Source: Smittia aterrima
Lineage: Eukaryota; Arthropoda; Insecta; Diptera; Chironomidae
Length of the DNA: 64,000 nt
Reading direction: 5' to 3'
Assembly (NCBI GenBank): GCA_033063855.1
Contig: CP093831.1
Location: 10,664,001 to 10,728,000, forward strand
Shown here: piece by piece, positions 48,697-61,049 of the stretch
How positions within the stretch are numbered: position 1 is the first letter of the stretch
How the letters are laid out: each line of letters starts with the position of its first letter
Translations under genes and position numbers: made by a program
The notes under the pieces: model-generated
What the model was told of the DNA's origin: nothing
Database searches by the model: none
The model's input: only the letters and a program-made list of their open reading frames with translations

Positions 48697-51098
48697 ATGC
48701 AAATTCCAAAGTTTTCTGTGATAACATTAATCGGCTTAATATGTGGACTATCTGATGGACTCCGACAATACACGAAGGAGGACATTCTTCGACTGAGGTG
48801 AGGCTACATTGAAGACATTAGTGAATTTCCGTGAAAAATTCATTTTTATTTTTAGATCCGAAGCTTCGTCAATTTTCTATTTTGCTTATAATGGATATCT
48901 CAACCACGCTGCTGATTATGATGAGCTGAAGCCACTCAGCTGCTCAGGAGTGAACACTTGGTCTTCTTCATCTTTAACATTAATCGATGCGCTTGATACT
49001 TTGTTAATGATGCGTAACTACACAGAATTCAAGCGAGTCGTAACTCATCTGACAACGAAAGTGAATTTTGATAAAGATATCAATGTCTCTGTTTTTGAGA
49101 CGAACATCAGAATCGTTGGAGGACTTCTTTCTGCTCATTTGCTGTCGCACAAAGCCGGTATCGAGTTGGAGACAGGTTTCCCGTGTAATGGTCCATTGCT
49201 AAGACTAGCAGAGAAGGTTGCTCGGAAACTTCTGCCCGCTTTCCAAACCAAGACAGGAATGCCTTATGGAACAGTTAATCTCAAGTACGGAGTTCCTGAA
49301 GGTGAAACAAGTGTAACTTGCACGGCGGGTGAGTTCATTAAACTGAATTAATTCGACATTGTTTGAATAATTATTTTACTACAGGAATTGGAACATTTAT
49401 TGTTGAGTTCGGTGCATTATCGAGACTAACAGGCGACCCAATTTACGAGGAAGTTGCACTGAATGCACTTTACTCATTGTATAATCATCGATCAGCAATT
49501 GGTTTAGTTGGAAATCATATCGACGTGCAAACAGGAACTTGGACAGCTCAAGATGCAGGAATTGGCGCTGGAGTGGATTCTTATTATGAATATCTAGTAA
49601 AAGGAGCAATCATGTTGAATAGACCAGAGCTACTTCAAATGTTCCATGAAGGAAGAGCAGCAATTGATAAATATCTCAAAAGAGACGATTGGCACGTCTG
49701 GGCTAGCATGACCAAAGGACAGATGACTCTTCCAGTTTTCCAGTCCCTTCAAGCTTTTTGGCCGGGACTATTAAGTCTTCTTGGAGATATCAGCACTGCA
49801 ATGAAAGCTTTGCACAATATGCACAGTATTTGGAAGCAGGTAAATTCATTAATCTCATTGAATTCAATGTCTAATTCTCTTTTCTTTGACAGTATGGTTT
49901 TCTTCCGGAGTTTTATAACATTCCCAATGCTGAAGCCGGCACGAATCGTGACTCTTACCCTCTTCGACCTGAATTAATAGAATCTGTGATGTATTTGTAT
50001 CGAGCAACTGGAGATCCGTATTTACTAGAGGTTGGAGAAGATATCTTGAAGTCAATTCAGTACAGCGCAAAAACTTCTTGTGGATATGCGACCATCAAAA
50101 ATGTCAAAGATCACAGAAAGCAAGATACGATGGAATCCTTCTTCTTGGCCGAAACCACAAAATATCTTTACCTACTCTTCGATCCGGATAACTTCCTGAA
50201 CAGCGATGGTGGATATGGAACTGTAATTGACACTCAGGGAGGCGAATGCATTATTGAATCGTCATACATCTTCAATACAGAAGCACATCCAATTGACATT
50301 GGAGCTCTCAGATGTTGTCATGATGTACCAAGAGAATCTCTTGTGAAAGGATTCAATAGGAAGAAATTTTTGGGTGAGACAACGATTAGCAACTCAGAGA
50401 AGCTTGAAGAATCGATTAAGCCTAAAGAAGAAGAAGAGGATCAGAAGTCAACCGAAGAAATGAAGAAAGCTCTTGTTGATGAAATAATGAGCGCCCTGTC
50501 AAATGCTAAAAGAAAAATTGAAGAGACCGTAGAGTTCCAAAAACGATTCATCGCAATTAAAAATCGAGAGAAAGACGAAAGCTTAGAAATTGTGAAGAAC
50601 GTTATCGACTTAGGAAAAGTAATTCCGAAAGGGCCAGACGAACCATTGATTGAGGATTTGAACATTACTGAAGGTTCAGCGCAACAAGGACTCGATGATG
50701 AAGCGGAATATTCTGCAGCAGTGGAGACCATAAAATTGTCTTCTGAAGCACTTGACTCCGAAAAATTAGACTCAGCTTCATCGACTTCATCAGAAACCTA
50801 CGAAGATCAGAAAATTATTCAAGAAATTCCAGCGATTCAACCGAAAGGAGGCAACAAGGATATTCGAGTTATTAGTAAAGTTCCTAGCAACAACAGTATT
50901 CTGACTGATTTTGTTCAAGCGATTTTAAAGACAGCTTCTTCACGAAAAATCCAAAAGTTTGATCCACAGCAGCTGCTAGAAAATATTAAAGAAAATAAGT
51001 TTCCTCGCAATGAGACTTGGGCTAACAGTTTTGAGTTATTAACATGTAAAGCTCAGCCGTACATGCAACGCATCTCAATCATGGGGGAATTCTATTAA
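48697..51098 (+). CDS. Edem2: EDEM2-like ER degradation-enhancing alpha-mannosidase (GH47)
   Basis: ER-lumen protein that starts mannose trimming of misfolded glycoproteins for ERAD. Exons 48697-48797, 48856-49328, 49385-49839 and 49893-51098 give 744 residues. A signal peptide (FSVITLIGLICGLSDG) precedes the GH47 barrel, which runs from about 35 to 480: TLIDALDTLLMM, FETNIRIVGGLLSAHLL (near 114), GAGVDSYYEYLVKGAI (near 252), ESFFLAETTKYLYLLF (near 423) and the NTEAHP calcium-site motif (near 470). The usual acidic residues are therefore kept. A Glu/Lys/Ser-rich tail of about 240 residues follows, closing with a conserved-looking Cys-containing end (CKAQPYMQRISIMGEFY). AATAAA at 51118. Confidence 0.92.
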
Positions 51099-51409
51099 AT
51101 TGTATAGAATCATTTGAAATAAATTTTATTTAATTACAACGATATTTTAACTCTTTGATTTAGAAAATATGATTTTCTCAGGAAAAATCATTTTCATTTT
51201 TTAAGTTTTCCTAAAATGTGAAATCTTATTTATTAGAATAAAAACAATAGAACGAACTTCGGTATTTTACTCTAAATGAAATTATTTCGGATAACTCGAC
51301 CTTCGTTTGACGAACGGAAGAAAACAAGTCAACTCGAAAGTCCGGATAACGTAAAATTTGTTCAATCAACATTGAAGAGTTTATTTAAAATTATCAAGGA
51401 AATAGGTTC

Positions 51410-54400
51410 ATGAGATCGATGGAACCTAACAAGCTACAAACGTTAAAGCTTTTCACACACGCACCAATCGATTTTCGGGACAAAATCGAAGAGGTAAACG
51501 ACAAAATAATAATTTTCCTTCGCACTTTTCTCAATATTCCCAGCCATCTTTTTGTATTTTTAAAAAGCGCGATGTTTTCGAATATGAAATGACTCAAAAA
51601 ATAATTCCAACTAACTCATTATGTTTTCAGAAATATGAACGAGCGTTCCAGAATCTCCAGCCCTCCGTCTACGGGCCAAACGCCCGTGAGCTCAACACTG
51701 TCATCACATCAATGCTGTCGCTGGACATCAAGCAACAAGAGGAACTCCAAATCGGATTTATTTATCTCATGCTCACCGATACACAAAATGCAGCCATAGC
51801 TTTACGAGATATTTTGATTGTAACTCGCGATGGTTTAGAGTTTATTCTTAACCACATAATGGACCTCGTCAATGGAAAGTTTGCTCGATTAACAGACGTT
51901 GCAAAACATCAACTGCTTTGGCTGCTCAAAGAGCTTCTCAAATCACTTGGCGCAAGTCAACCGAAGATCAACACCTTCCTCTTTTCACTTATGAGACAAG
52001 CTTGTGGAGGAGATGTCACACCTAAGAATATTATGTGGATCGAAGGTATTCTCGATGTATTAATTGAGCTTCGCTCACGCTTCGATAAAGTTCCACAAAC
52101 CGTACAACTTGTTGCCTTCAGCTATGTTCGATTCATCGAAGACCACAACGGACCGCATTTAATTCCTCTTCGGAACAAGGAAATCAAGTTTGTGATTAGT
52201 CTTATACGTGAACGATTTCAAGACATTATCCCGCTTGGCCGGGATTTCATTCGTCTACTTCAGAACGTTGCTCGTCTGCCAGAGTTTCAACAACTGTGGA
52301 AGGATATACTTACCAACCCAAAATCTCTTGCGCCAACATTCACAGGCATTTTCCAAATGCTTTCAATACGCACCAGTCGGCATTTCATAGCTAACCGTAT
52401 AACGGCAGAGTGTGAGACTAAACTTCAGTTCTTTACAAGCATGGTGAAGTTTGGAAACCACAAAAGATACCAGGACTGGTTTCAGGATCGATATTTCGCT
52501 ACACCAGAGTCACAAAGCTTTCGCTCTGATGTGATCCGCTACCTCATTCAAGTGATTCATCCAACTAACGAGCTTCTTTGCTCAGACATCACACCACGAT
52601 GGGCAATACTCGGATGGCTGCTGACAACTTGTACAAATCCAGTGGCATTGACCAACGCAAAGTTATCAATCTTCTACGACTGGCTGTGCTTCGATCCATC
52701 AAGAGACAACATCATGAATGTCGAGCCGGGAATTCTTGTTATATATCACTCACTTAAGAATGTTCCTTTAGTCAGCAGTACGCTATTGGATTTTCTCTGT
52801 CGGATTACGAAGAATTTCTACCCAAAGGGAGAAAAGGAAATTCGCGTAGGAGTTCATAACTCCCTCAGACTATTACTCGAAAAGCAAGTGATTCCTAATC
52901 TCGGACCACTTTTCGAGTCGCCTAAACTTGATCGTGAACTTCGTGTGATAATACGTGAAAATTTCCGCGAATTTATGCCAGCAACTCCAGTTTTCCCCCT
53001 CGAGAATCAGAATCACATAGAAGATAATCGATTTGGAAAGATCAACAACGATGTCAAGAGCGAAGAGACGTCGGATAAGCTTGATGAAGCTCAGTTTAGC
53101 GATGAAGAAACAGAAGATCGGAAACTTAAGATTGAAGTCCCATTAGATAGTTCAGATGAGGAAGACGAAGATGATGATGACTTGCCTCTGTCAAAAGTTA
53201 GACTTAAAGAGAAACCAGCTCCCGAGAAAGTCGATTTACCGAACTCTATTCGAGAATCGTTTGAGAAGTTTCTTAGCTCAAAATCGTTATCTGATTTCGA
53301 TTCTTTCCTGGTCGACTTTAGAACGGGCTCCGGAGCCAACTTGGATGCTGAACAAGAAACTTACGTGTTTGACAATATTCTTAATATCTGCAAATCAACT
53401 CTCCCGGAAAAAGGTGATCTCGAAGAATTCAAAAACATACAAAAGCTGGAGCAGTCCATCAACTTTCCACTTTATGGAATCTTCAAAATTCTTTATCAGC
53501 AAGAAGAGAAAGGAAAGAAATGTCCTGTGATGCCTAAACTTTTAGAGTACTGCCATTCACGATCACCAAACATGGGCTTCCTTCTACTCTACTACCTCAA
53601 AGTTCACTCGAAGCTTGCATCGAAGAAGAACGAAAAGGCTCCGGTTGTGTTTCGTTCAAGCGTTTACAAGCTGTTTTATCAGTGGATCAACCAGAAATCA
53701 AAGGAGTCGAATCAAAAAATTGACGCTTGTCTTGAACGTGATCTGTCGCTTATGGAGCAATACAGTCTCAACATGTTTCTTTGGCTGATTCCCGATGTCT
53801 ATCGAGAGTTTGAGAGTTACATGGTCAACAATAGCGATGTTTTACGAATAATTGTTGGACGGATTGATGGAAAGAATCTGCGGGATCTCGTGTTTGACAT
53901 TACTCAAGGGAAGCTTGTGATGTTTAAGAAGGATGATGTCATTGATGTTGTTCGAGATAGCTTAGATTACGAGACTTTTGAACAATTCTGTTTGTGGCAG
54001 CTGCTACAAGCTCACGATGTGCCTCTATCTAGCGTTCAGGTGAGTCATCGTGTAATTCTTCCAAAAGTCTGTTCTAATATTTATTTCGTTTTAATAGGAA
54101 ATTCTTCCGGAACTTGAGCAAACGAACAATGAAGCCTTGACGAGCATGTTATTTATGCTGAAAAAGGAAGAGCCGTCAGAGGACCTTGTTAAGCTTTTAT
54201 TGAGCAGGGAAATGTTAAAAGGTGATCGTGGTGACCCATTCGTGACTTCCGTTCTGCGGTAAATAACTTTCAATTGCTTTTCGAAGATTTTTTTCTAATT
54301 TTATTTCGATATTCCAGGCATTGGTGTATAGATTATGAAGAGCAGTTATCAGAAATCATCGCAAATTTGTTGATTTCAAAATATCCACAGACATCACCAA

Positions 54401-55029
54401 CAAAAAGAAAGCGAACTTTAAAAAGCAACAATCAAGCCAATGGCGCACCTTCAGCGGAACAAGTAAAAAACCTTGAAATTTTATTATTTCGTCATTTTAA
54501 TAAAATTTCTTCTTTGATTAGCTTCTAGGTCATCTCGAACATCTTCGAAGGTCTTGTCGCTATGGGAACAGTGCGGGAACTGCTTTATATCTACACGAAA
54601 AGATGCAACGAGCCTTACAGCAAGCGTTTACACACAGCAACGATGGCCAAAAGGTAAAAGCGAAATAATCTCTTGAAAGTTTTCTTTTCAAACGATTTTA
54701 ATTTTTTAGAAACAATTCAGCGAGCTTTTCTCATTAGCAGTTGAAGATGAGACAACTGTAAGTAGGAGAGGAACAAGCAGTAGAGGTGGGCGAAAGCCTC
54801 CAACAAAAAAAGAATCAAATTCTAACAGAACAGAGTCAAAGAAAGTTACGGAAGCCGTGACGAAATATTCAAGTGATGAGTCGTCAGAGGTAAGTTCAAC
54901 TAAATTGCCGAATGAAATTTGAGTGCTAAACATTTCTTAAACAATAAACAGGAGGATCGAAGCAAAACAACAAAAGCACAGCCGGCGAAACGACGTAAAA
55001 AGGCCGCAATCATTAGCGACTCAGACTGA
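51410..55029 (+). CDS. IntS3: Integrator complex subunit 3
   Basis: Subunit of the nuclear Integrator complex, which acts on snRNA 3' ends and promoter-proximal Pol II; it also forms the SOSS single-strand DNA sensor. Seven exons, 51410-51493, 51631-54039, 54098-54258, 54318-54462, 54522-54653, 54710-54889 and 54952-55029, give 1,062 residues. The N-terminal helical repeat domain is strongly conserved in appearance (QIGFIYLMLTDTQNAA, WLLKELLKSLGASQPKI, GDVTPKNIMWIEGILDVL). A middle acidic stretch (DSSDEEDEDDDDLPLSK) precedes the second helical domain. The tail is basic and Ser-rich, ending KRRKKAAIISDSD. For exon 5 two acceptors lie 7 nt apart; the first keeps the frame (LLGHLEHLRRSCR) and is used here. 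It is convergent with THOC5. Confidence 0.93.
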
Positions 55030-55571
55030 CCGCAAGAGGATTGATTCAATACAAATTTAAAGCGCAACATGTTCTCTCACCAAACATCATCACCAGACGA
55101 ATATTTTTGTTAAAACGTCAATTAGTTATCACACTCTGTTAGAAATCAGAGAAATTTTCAGGAATTAGTTGAGTACAAGAAAATTTCATTCTCTTCAAAA
55201 AATATTTTGCTTGATTTCCATTTTGGTTTCGTTTTATAATCAATTCCCATTCTAATACTTTCAACCCACTTACGGTTGACCATTCAACAAGACCAAATAG
55301 AAAATTGAAACTTTCGCGAGTTTACATATCGATCTTCAGTTATTTTGCGAATGGGAGTTGATAAATATTTTAAAATTTGTTTACTCGCTAGTAAAGTTTT
55401 CATACGCAACTCGTTCCTGTTCAATTCTCTGGAGAAATAGAAAAGAAAACTATTAATTTCGTAGTATGTTCGGATCAATTTGTGAATATTATAACTTTTA
55501 ATTTAAAAAGAAAATAAAATTCGCCGAAGTATTATAAGAAAATTATTTTTTATTTCATTTATTTCTTGAAA

Positions 55572-57741
55572 TTAAAATCCAATGTGTTTGAATGATGTTG
55601 TGCACCCAATTGTTTTCGGTTGGTATGGACGAGATCTTTCTTTTCCTTTGAAGCTGCATGAGAAATTCTTCTCTTGATGGAACTCTTGACTCGATCCTTG
55701 ATGTTGAATTGAATCAGTTTCCAGGAAAATGTCCAACGAAGCCATTGCCCGCTGAAGCTGAGATGTCAAAATGTTATCGACCTTGTCAACTTTAATTGAG
55801 TTAACGAAGCCCTCGATTTCACGGATGTGAGATGAATTTGTTGCATTATGCTTGTTGTCGTAGCTTAATTCAATTGCGAATATCGGATACTCGTTGGGAA
55901 AGTCTCCAGTCACTGCGATGTAACATTCGAGCTTAGCTGACCCTCTTGTGACGATGGCACGATAGAACAAATCATTCGTCCCAACAATTGCCTCAGTCAC
56001 AAATCTCTTTGTGCATGGAATTATTGAGTATTCAGCGAACGAAAGAGCAACAAACTGTTGAAGTATCGACGAAATTCTCACGTTTCCGCAATTCGTGATT
56101 TTCCCGATTTCCAATGATTGAATCTGCTGATAGAGTTTCATTCGAGCGTTGACTCGCTTTCGCATTTGTTTGATAAGTTGTGGAACTGTTTCCTCGCACA
56201 ACTTGTAGGATTCATCAATGTTGAGTTTTGAAGTGAAGTTGAGCCCGCACAAACGTTGAGCCCACTTGAAGGGCTTTCCAAGTTTTTTCTCATCCAAAAG
56301 TTTACTCAAGTCGTCAGGATTCATTTGTAAGTTTTGAATTTGATAAGCAGTCTTCGGATTCGGGCTAACGTTTCCGTAATCATCAGAATATAAGCTGCTC
56401 AGAATGCGGTCTTGCGTCACGATGTCTCCTGCTGTGACCGAGCCATTATTTTCAATGTTGAATTTGCCTTGAACTGTAACGATTCCCATTTCAGGAAGAT
56501 AAATTAATGTGACGGCTAAAATTTCCTTGTAAGTTTTCGACTTCAGTTGGAATTGAACGCTTAACGGATGATGAGTGAAAAGCTTCTCACGCTTCAGATT
56601 TAATGATCCAACTCGTGATTGTCTTCTTTGTACCTTTCGGCGGTTTTCTGATTCTTCGAAATCATTTTCTTCAGCTTCATTTTCCGACTCATCATTTTCT
56701 TCGTGGTTCTCTTCTTCTTTGGACTGCTTTCGTTGAATTTCTAGTTGCATAGCTTCCTCCTCATTTCCTTCAATCGACACAACCAAGTTCTTATCAATGA
56801 CATCAGAATATGCACAGAGTTTTGTATAAGCCATGTAAAGTGGTTGTGGAAGCAAACGAACAATCTTTTGAATTTCCCATTCGACTTCAAATGGCATGTC
56901 GAGAATCTTTTGAATAGGTCGAGTTGCTTTGCAAACGTTAAGCAGACAGGGCTCGAGAGAATCGAGATTTTCACGAACGGAAACAATCTTCTGAGCTATT
57001 TCCTCTTTGTTCTTCTCAAGTTCTTTGCATTGCTGAGCATATTCCTTTCGTTGCTGTAACTCGAACTCCAGTCGAGCCATTCTAAGAGCATGTTTGTCTT
57101 CAACAATTGTCGACTGACGACTTGTTTCGGGTGCTTCCTTCAAAAAGTCTTCCATTGAAACCAATTCAATATCTTCATCTTCACTTTTGAATGAAATGCA
57201 TTTGTTGATCTCTTTCTTCAAATGATCCGCTTCGTAAATTAGATTTTGAAGCATCAATCGATTTGAATCGACGTTAACTTTTTCCTTTCGGAGTGATTCG
57301 CGTCGATTTGCAAGTCTGATCTTGTCTAATCGATTAAGTTTCTTCAATTTTACAACTATAAGCGATCCTTGAATTCGTTTCTCAGCAATTTTTTTCTTGA
57401 TCTAAAAATGAAAGAGAGATTAGCTAGGAAACTGATTCCTTCGTGGATTCTTACATCTTCCGTGAGCTCCTTCGATTTCAATTCTGAAACATCTTGAATC
57501 AGCTTGTTCAACTCATTGAAACACACTTTAAATTGATCTCTGTTGAACTTGAGCTCTTCTTCTCTCTCTTCAAACGCGATTGCATTCTAAATAAAAATAA
57601 ATTTAATAAAACAGAAAATTTTCAGAGAAATATTCAACTTACAGCGAAAACTTCTTCCTTCGAGAGTTTCACAGGCGATGCTGCGACGGCTGTTGAAGAA
57701 TTCGATGACCTGCTGCTGCGTTTTTTGCTTTCTCCAACCAT
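55572..57741 (-). CDS. thoc5: THO complex subunit 5
   Basis: Subunit of the THO/TREX complex, which couples transcription to mRNA export. Exons 57741-57643, 57586-57455 and 57401-55572 give 686 residues, very close to the human length of 683. The N terminus is Ser-rich and basic. It is followed by long coiled coils (about 45-200; LIYEADHLKKEINKCISF, RLEFELQQRKEYAQQC) and the family segment around RPIQKILDMPFEVEWEIQKI. A Glu/Asp-rich linker and an alpha/beta C-terminal region complete it. Minus-strand AATAAA at 55563-55558 lies only about 10 nt after the stop. It shares a 133-bp divergent promoter with VPS37. Confidence 0.9.
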
Positions 57742-57874
57742 TTTTCCAAATTGTGTTTCAAATGCCGCGTTTGTTTTCTTTTTAACAGAGCGAATTGAAA
57801 AAGCGCTTTCTAAATCGCTCCAAGTTGAGAGAGTCTGGAAATTCTAACAAAAAGTTTTTAAATAAGAAATAGTC

Positions 57875-58679
57875 ATGCATCAGCCTTTTCTCTCACTTGC
57901 GAGTGCACAACTCAATTACATGACGACAGAAGAACTCCGGGAAATATTCAGTGATGACGATAAACTCGATGAACGCATAAACGAAATTGTAAAAATTGTT
58001 TTCTTTGTAAACCAAACGAAATTTATTAATTTTTTATGTTCACAGCTTAAATCGTTGGAAAATGAGAAGGATGTGATAATAAGCGAGAATAGAAGTCTTG
58101 CTGAAAGCAATCTGGAGATGGAACCGAGACTCATTGAAGCTCGATCGAGGATCAACGAACTAACTCAGGAAGGAAAAGAATTGTCTCAAAATGTTCAGGA
58201 AAAGCTTCAACAGTTGAGTGAGTCATTCTCTAAGTTATGAGTAAGCATAAAGCTTAAACAAGTTTTCAAAACTATTTCAGAATCGAAGTCATCACAAGTT
58301 AATCCAGAGTCAATGCTAGACATTCTCAAAGCAACAGCTGCTGAGTCAGAAGAAAAGAGTGAGTATCCCTCAAAATTTCCTTTGATGCTGAGTAATCTTA
58401 ATATTTGTTCTTTTAGGCGACCAAATTGCAGAAAACTTTCTCGATCGTGGCTTAACTGTTGACGAATTTCTCGACCAATTTAAATCTTCGCGGGCCGAGA
58501 TGCACTTGCGAAAGCTTAAAGTTGATAAAATGCAAGATCTGTTGAGAAATGGCCCTAGAAATGGCCAGGGTCCTCCGTTGGCTTATCCTGGTCAAAGCTT
58601 TTATGGTGGATCTCCATATCCCAATTCAAGCCCTTACCCAATGATGCCAATGCCTCCAAACTATCGGCAGCCATTCTAA
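57875..58679 (+). CDS. Vps37B: ESCRT-I subunit VPS37 (Mod(r) domain, B/C/D type)
   Basis: Component of the ESCRT-I complex for sorting ubiquitinated cargo into multivesicular bodies. Exons 57875-57988, 58046-58217, 58281-58358 and 58417-58679 give 208 residues. The Mod(r) domain includes TTEELREIFSDDDKLDERIN, a coiled coil with LKSLENEKDVIISENRSLAE, and the FLDRGLTVDEFLDQF segment near the end. The C terminus is Pro/Tyr/Gly-rich, as in the VPS37B/C/D group. The first donor site is weak (GTAAAA), and a second one about 20 nt downstream would break the frame. Next gene: DNAJC30-like, convergent. Confidence 0.85.
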
Positions 58680-58867
58680 ATTCCGTTTTACGCACGTATC
58701 GAGCCATCAAGGTTTTAAATGAAATATTCAATTTAGAATTGTGGTATTCTTCTTTTTTCTAAAGTTAAGTTCTGCTAGAGATAAAAGCGCATAATCAACA
58801 GAACAAGAAATATAGTTTAATTAATATTTACAAGGAATTCAACTAATTATTTCACAACATTTTATGA

Positions 58868-59751
58868 TCAACGAGAGTCGCTAGATTGCTTATCCTTCGG
58901 TTTCGTCCTATCGACATCAAAGTTTTTTGTTCCGAACGCGAGAAATATCGCGAGCGCAATAACTGTCCCAATAACTATCTCGGTCTTTGATTGATTTTCA
59001 TGCATTTCAGTACGATCCTTTCTATGTTGTTTGTTCTCTTTGAATTTCATTTGTTTCTTAAATTCTCCTCCATAATGAGCCTGGAATAACAAAATGTGAA
59101 GATCAACATTATTTCCTTTTAAAAGAATTTTAATTGCTTACATCATTCCACTCATCGAAGTTATAAATTGGAGTTCGACCCGTTGCCGTTGTACGCTCTT
59201 TATTCATCCGAGCTTGATAAAACTTCGTAGTTGGATCGTCTTCTTCCTTAGGTTCTTCTGGTCTTTGATATTTTTCAGCAGTAGAATGAATAATACCTTT
59301 GTCGTAAAGCTTTCTAAGACGAAAATTCCCCAGAACTTCATACGCTTCTGTGATCTCGCGAAACTTATCGGCCGCTTCCACACTTTTTTCCGTGTTCTTG
59401 TCAGGATGATAGAGCTTCGATAGTTTGTAGTAAGCGCCTTTGATCTCATTCTAAAAATAGTTTTTCATCAGTTTTTCTCCTTACGAGCTTCGTGATGCTT
59501 CAGGAAGAGTTTCGTTTGATCAAGGTTAAACACCTGTAAAATCACTTTCTGGCAGCGCAAGACTCCAAGATTACTTTCAAGTTCACTCAATTTCCTATCA
59601 GCTTGTGCTTTCCAGCTAATTTAAAAGAATTCTTTCTTACGCTCGTCGCTGATCTATTCAATCCGAGAACTTCATAGAAATTCCTTGTTCTAGTCACGTA
59701 GCAGCGTTTTAACAACACACAATTTGTTATCCTTTGAACGGTATGATTCAT
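58868..59751 (-). CDS. DNAJC30-like mitochondrial J-domain protein
   Basis: Exons 59751-59641, 59450-59142 and 59080-58868 give 210 residues (human DNAJC30 has 226). The first 23 residues are basic and hydroxylated without acidic residues, fitting a mitochondrial targeting sequence. The J domain begins at NFYEVLGLNRSAT (residue 24), has the essential HPD at 52-54 and ends ITEAYEVLGNFRLRKLYDKG. A single hydrophobic segment (IVIGTVIALAIFLAFG, about 174-190) lies near the C terminus, followed by a charged tail. This layout matches DNAJC30, which sits in the mitochondrial inner membrane. Its neighbours VPS37 and BUD23 support the assignment, because the same three genes adjoin in human. Confidence 0.8.
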
Positions 59752-59960
59752 ATCACTTTGAATTTCTATTCAACACCAAATGAATCAGCTGATTTTCTTG
59801 AATTTATTTTGGAATGAAAATAAACAACAAACACGATTATACAATTCGCTTTTCGCTCTGAAATCTCAAACCGAAAATATTTCACTCAAAACTTTCCGTT
59901 GAAAATATTTTTTCAAATTTTTATTTTCTTAATTCTGAGAAAATTCAAGTGAAGTATGAA

Positions 59961-60970
59961 TTAGAATTTTCCACTTCGTTTCCGAGCTGTGTACTTTGAA
60001 TCAGCTCGAGTCTCTTCGCCTTGCTTACGTCTTCGCTCTTTTTTGTGCATGATCCATTCTCGAGATTTCTTTGGATCTTTTCCTCTGATGCCTCTGGTCA
60101 TTTCACGTTTCTTTGAGTAGGGAACTTGGCTTGAGTTGTCTTCTTCAGTTCCAAGCGCAGCGGGAAGTTGTTGATTGCCTCCAGTCATTAGACATAAATA
60201 ATATTTCTTGGCTTTTGAAGAGTTTGGATAGTCAACAACAACTCCACCGTAGAAACCAGCTCTCATCGCTTGACTTGTGATCATCTCAATCTGTTCAGCA
60301 TTTTCTGGATAGAACTGGAACACAGCACGAGCACTTCGAGTCTAAAATAAAAACAATTTCTTAAAATTCTTTGCTGCAAGTCCTGGAAATATTTCTTGAC
60401 TTACCAAGCTAGCGAAGAGTGTTGTAAAGAACTGATACAATCTTTTGTGTGGAACGTGATTTGACTTATCTGCATTGCAAAGCCATTGAATTGCTGATAT
60501 TGACATCGCTCCATCGAATGTTCCCGCTTTAAACGGCATTCCTTCGCCCATATCACCTAAGATGAGTTCTCCTTCAACTTCTCGCTCAAGTGCAACATCC
60601 AACATCGATTGGGAAATGTCGATTCCAATCCAATGATGACCATTTTCATCTAAGACACTTCCACTTAATCCACTACCGCAGCCAATGTCGAGAATCAAAC
60701 AAGTTTCGTCTTCAGGAAGCAGCAAAAGTTCGTAAGCTCGTTCTGACATTTCTTCTTGAATCTCAATGATTCGTGTGCTGATTAAGAACGGAATATTAAA
60801 TCACTGTAATTTGATATCATCGAATGAAACTTACTTTTGTGAATATTTCTTTGCTTCATCTTCTCCGTAAAACTGAAATTAAATTTTTACACAATTAGAA
60901 GAACTACAAGAGAAATTTAAAGATTACTTACAATTTCAGGTGGAGCCTGATGTTCTGGTCTTCTTGACAT
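59961..60970 (-). CDS. Bud23: 18S rRNA guanine-N7 methyltransferase BUD23 (WBSCR22)
   Basis: SAM-dependent enzyme that methylates a guanosine of 18S rRNA and is needed for 40S subunit maturation; it works with TRMT112. Exons 60970-60932, 60872-60835, 60777-60405 and 60341-59961 give 276 residues (human 281). The N terminus MSRRPEHQAPPEIFYGEDEA is family-typical. SAM motif I is LILDIGCGSGLSG (about 53-65), then GIDISQSMLDVAL, and SISAIQWLCNADKS follows as motif IV. The C-terminal tail is very basic (KKERRRKQGEETRADSKYTA) and likely binds RNA or the nucleolus. It lies 80 bp from the start of the plus-strand ORF upstream of UNC-45. Confidence 0.93.
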
Positions 60971-61049
60971 AATTCTTTTGTTTTGTTATTACCGAGTTTC
61001 GCTAAAAATTCTGATTTAAGTTCTCGCACGTTGTTATTTATTGTGACCA

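Noticed and set aside
54529..54653. Alternative IntS3 exon 5 acceptor at 54529
   Set aside because: It gives a plausible-looking peptide but runs into a stop at the donor and loses the continuation into KQFSELF. The acceptor 7 nt upstream keeps the frame.
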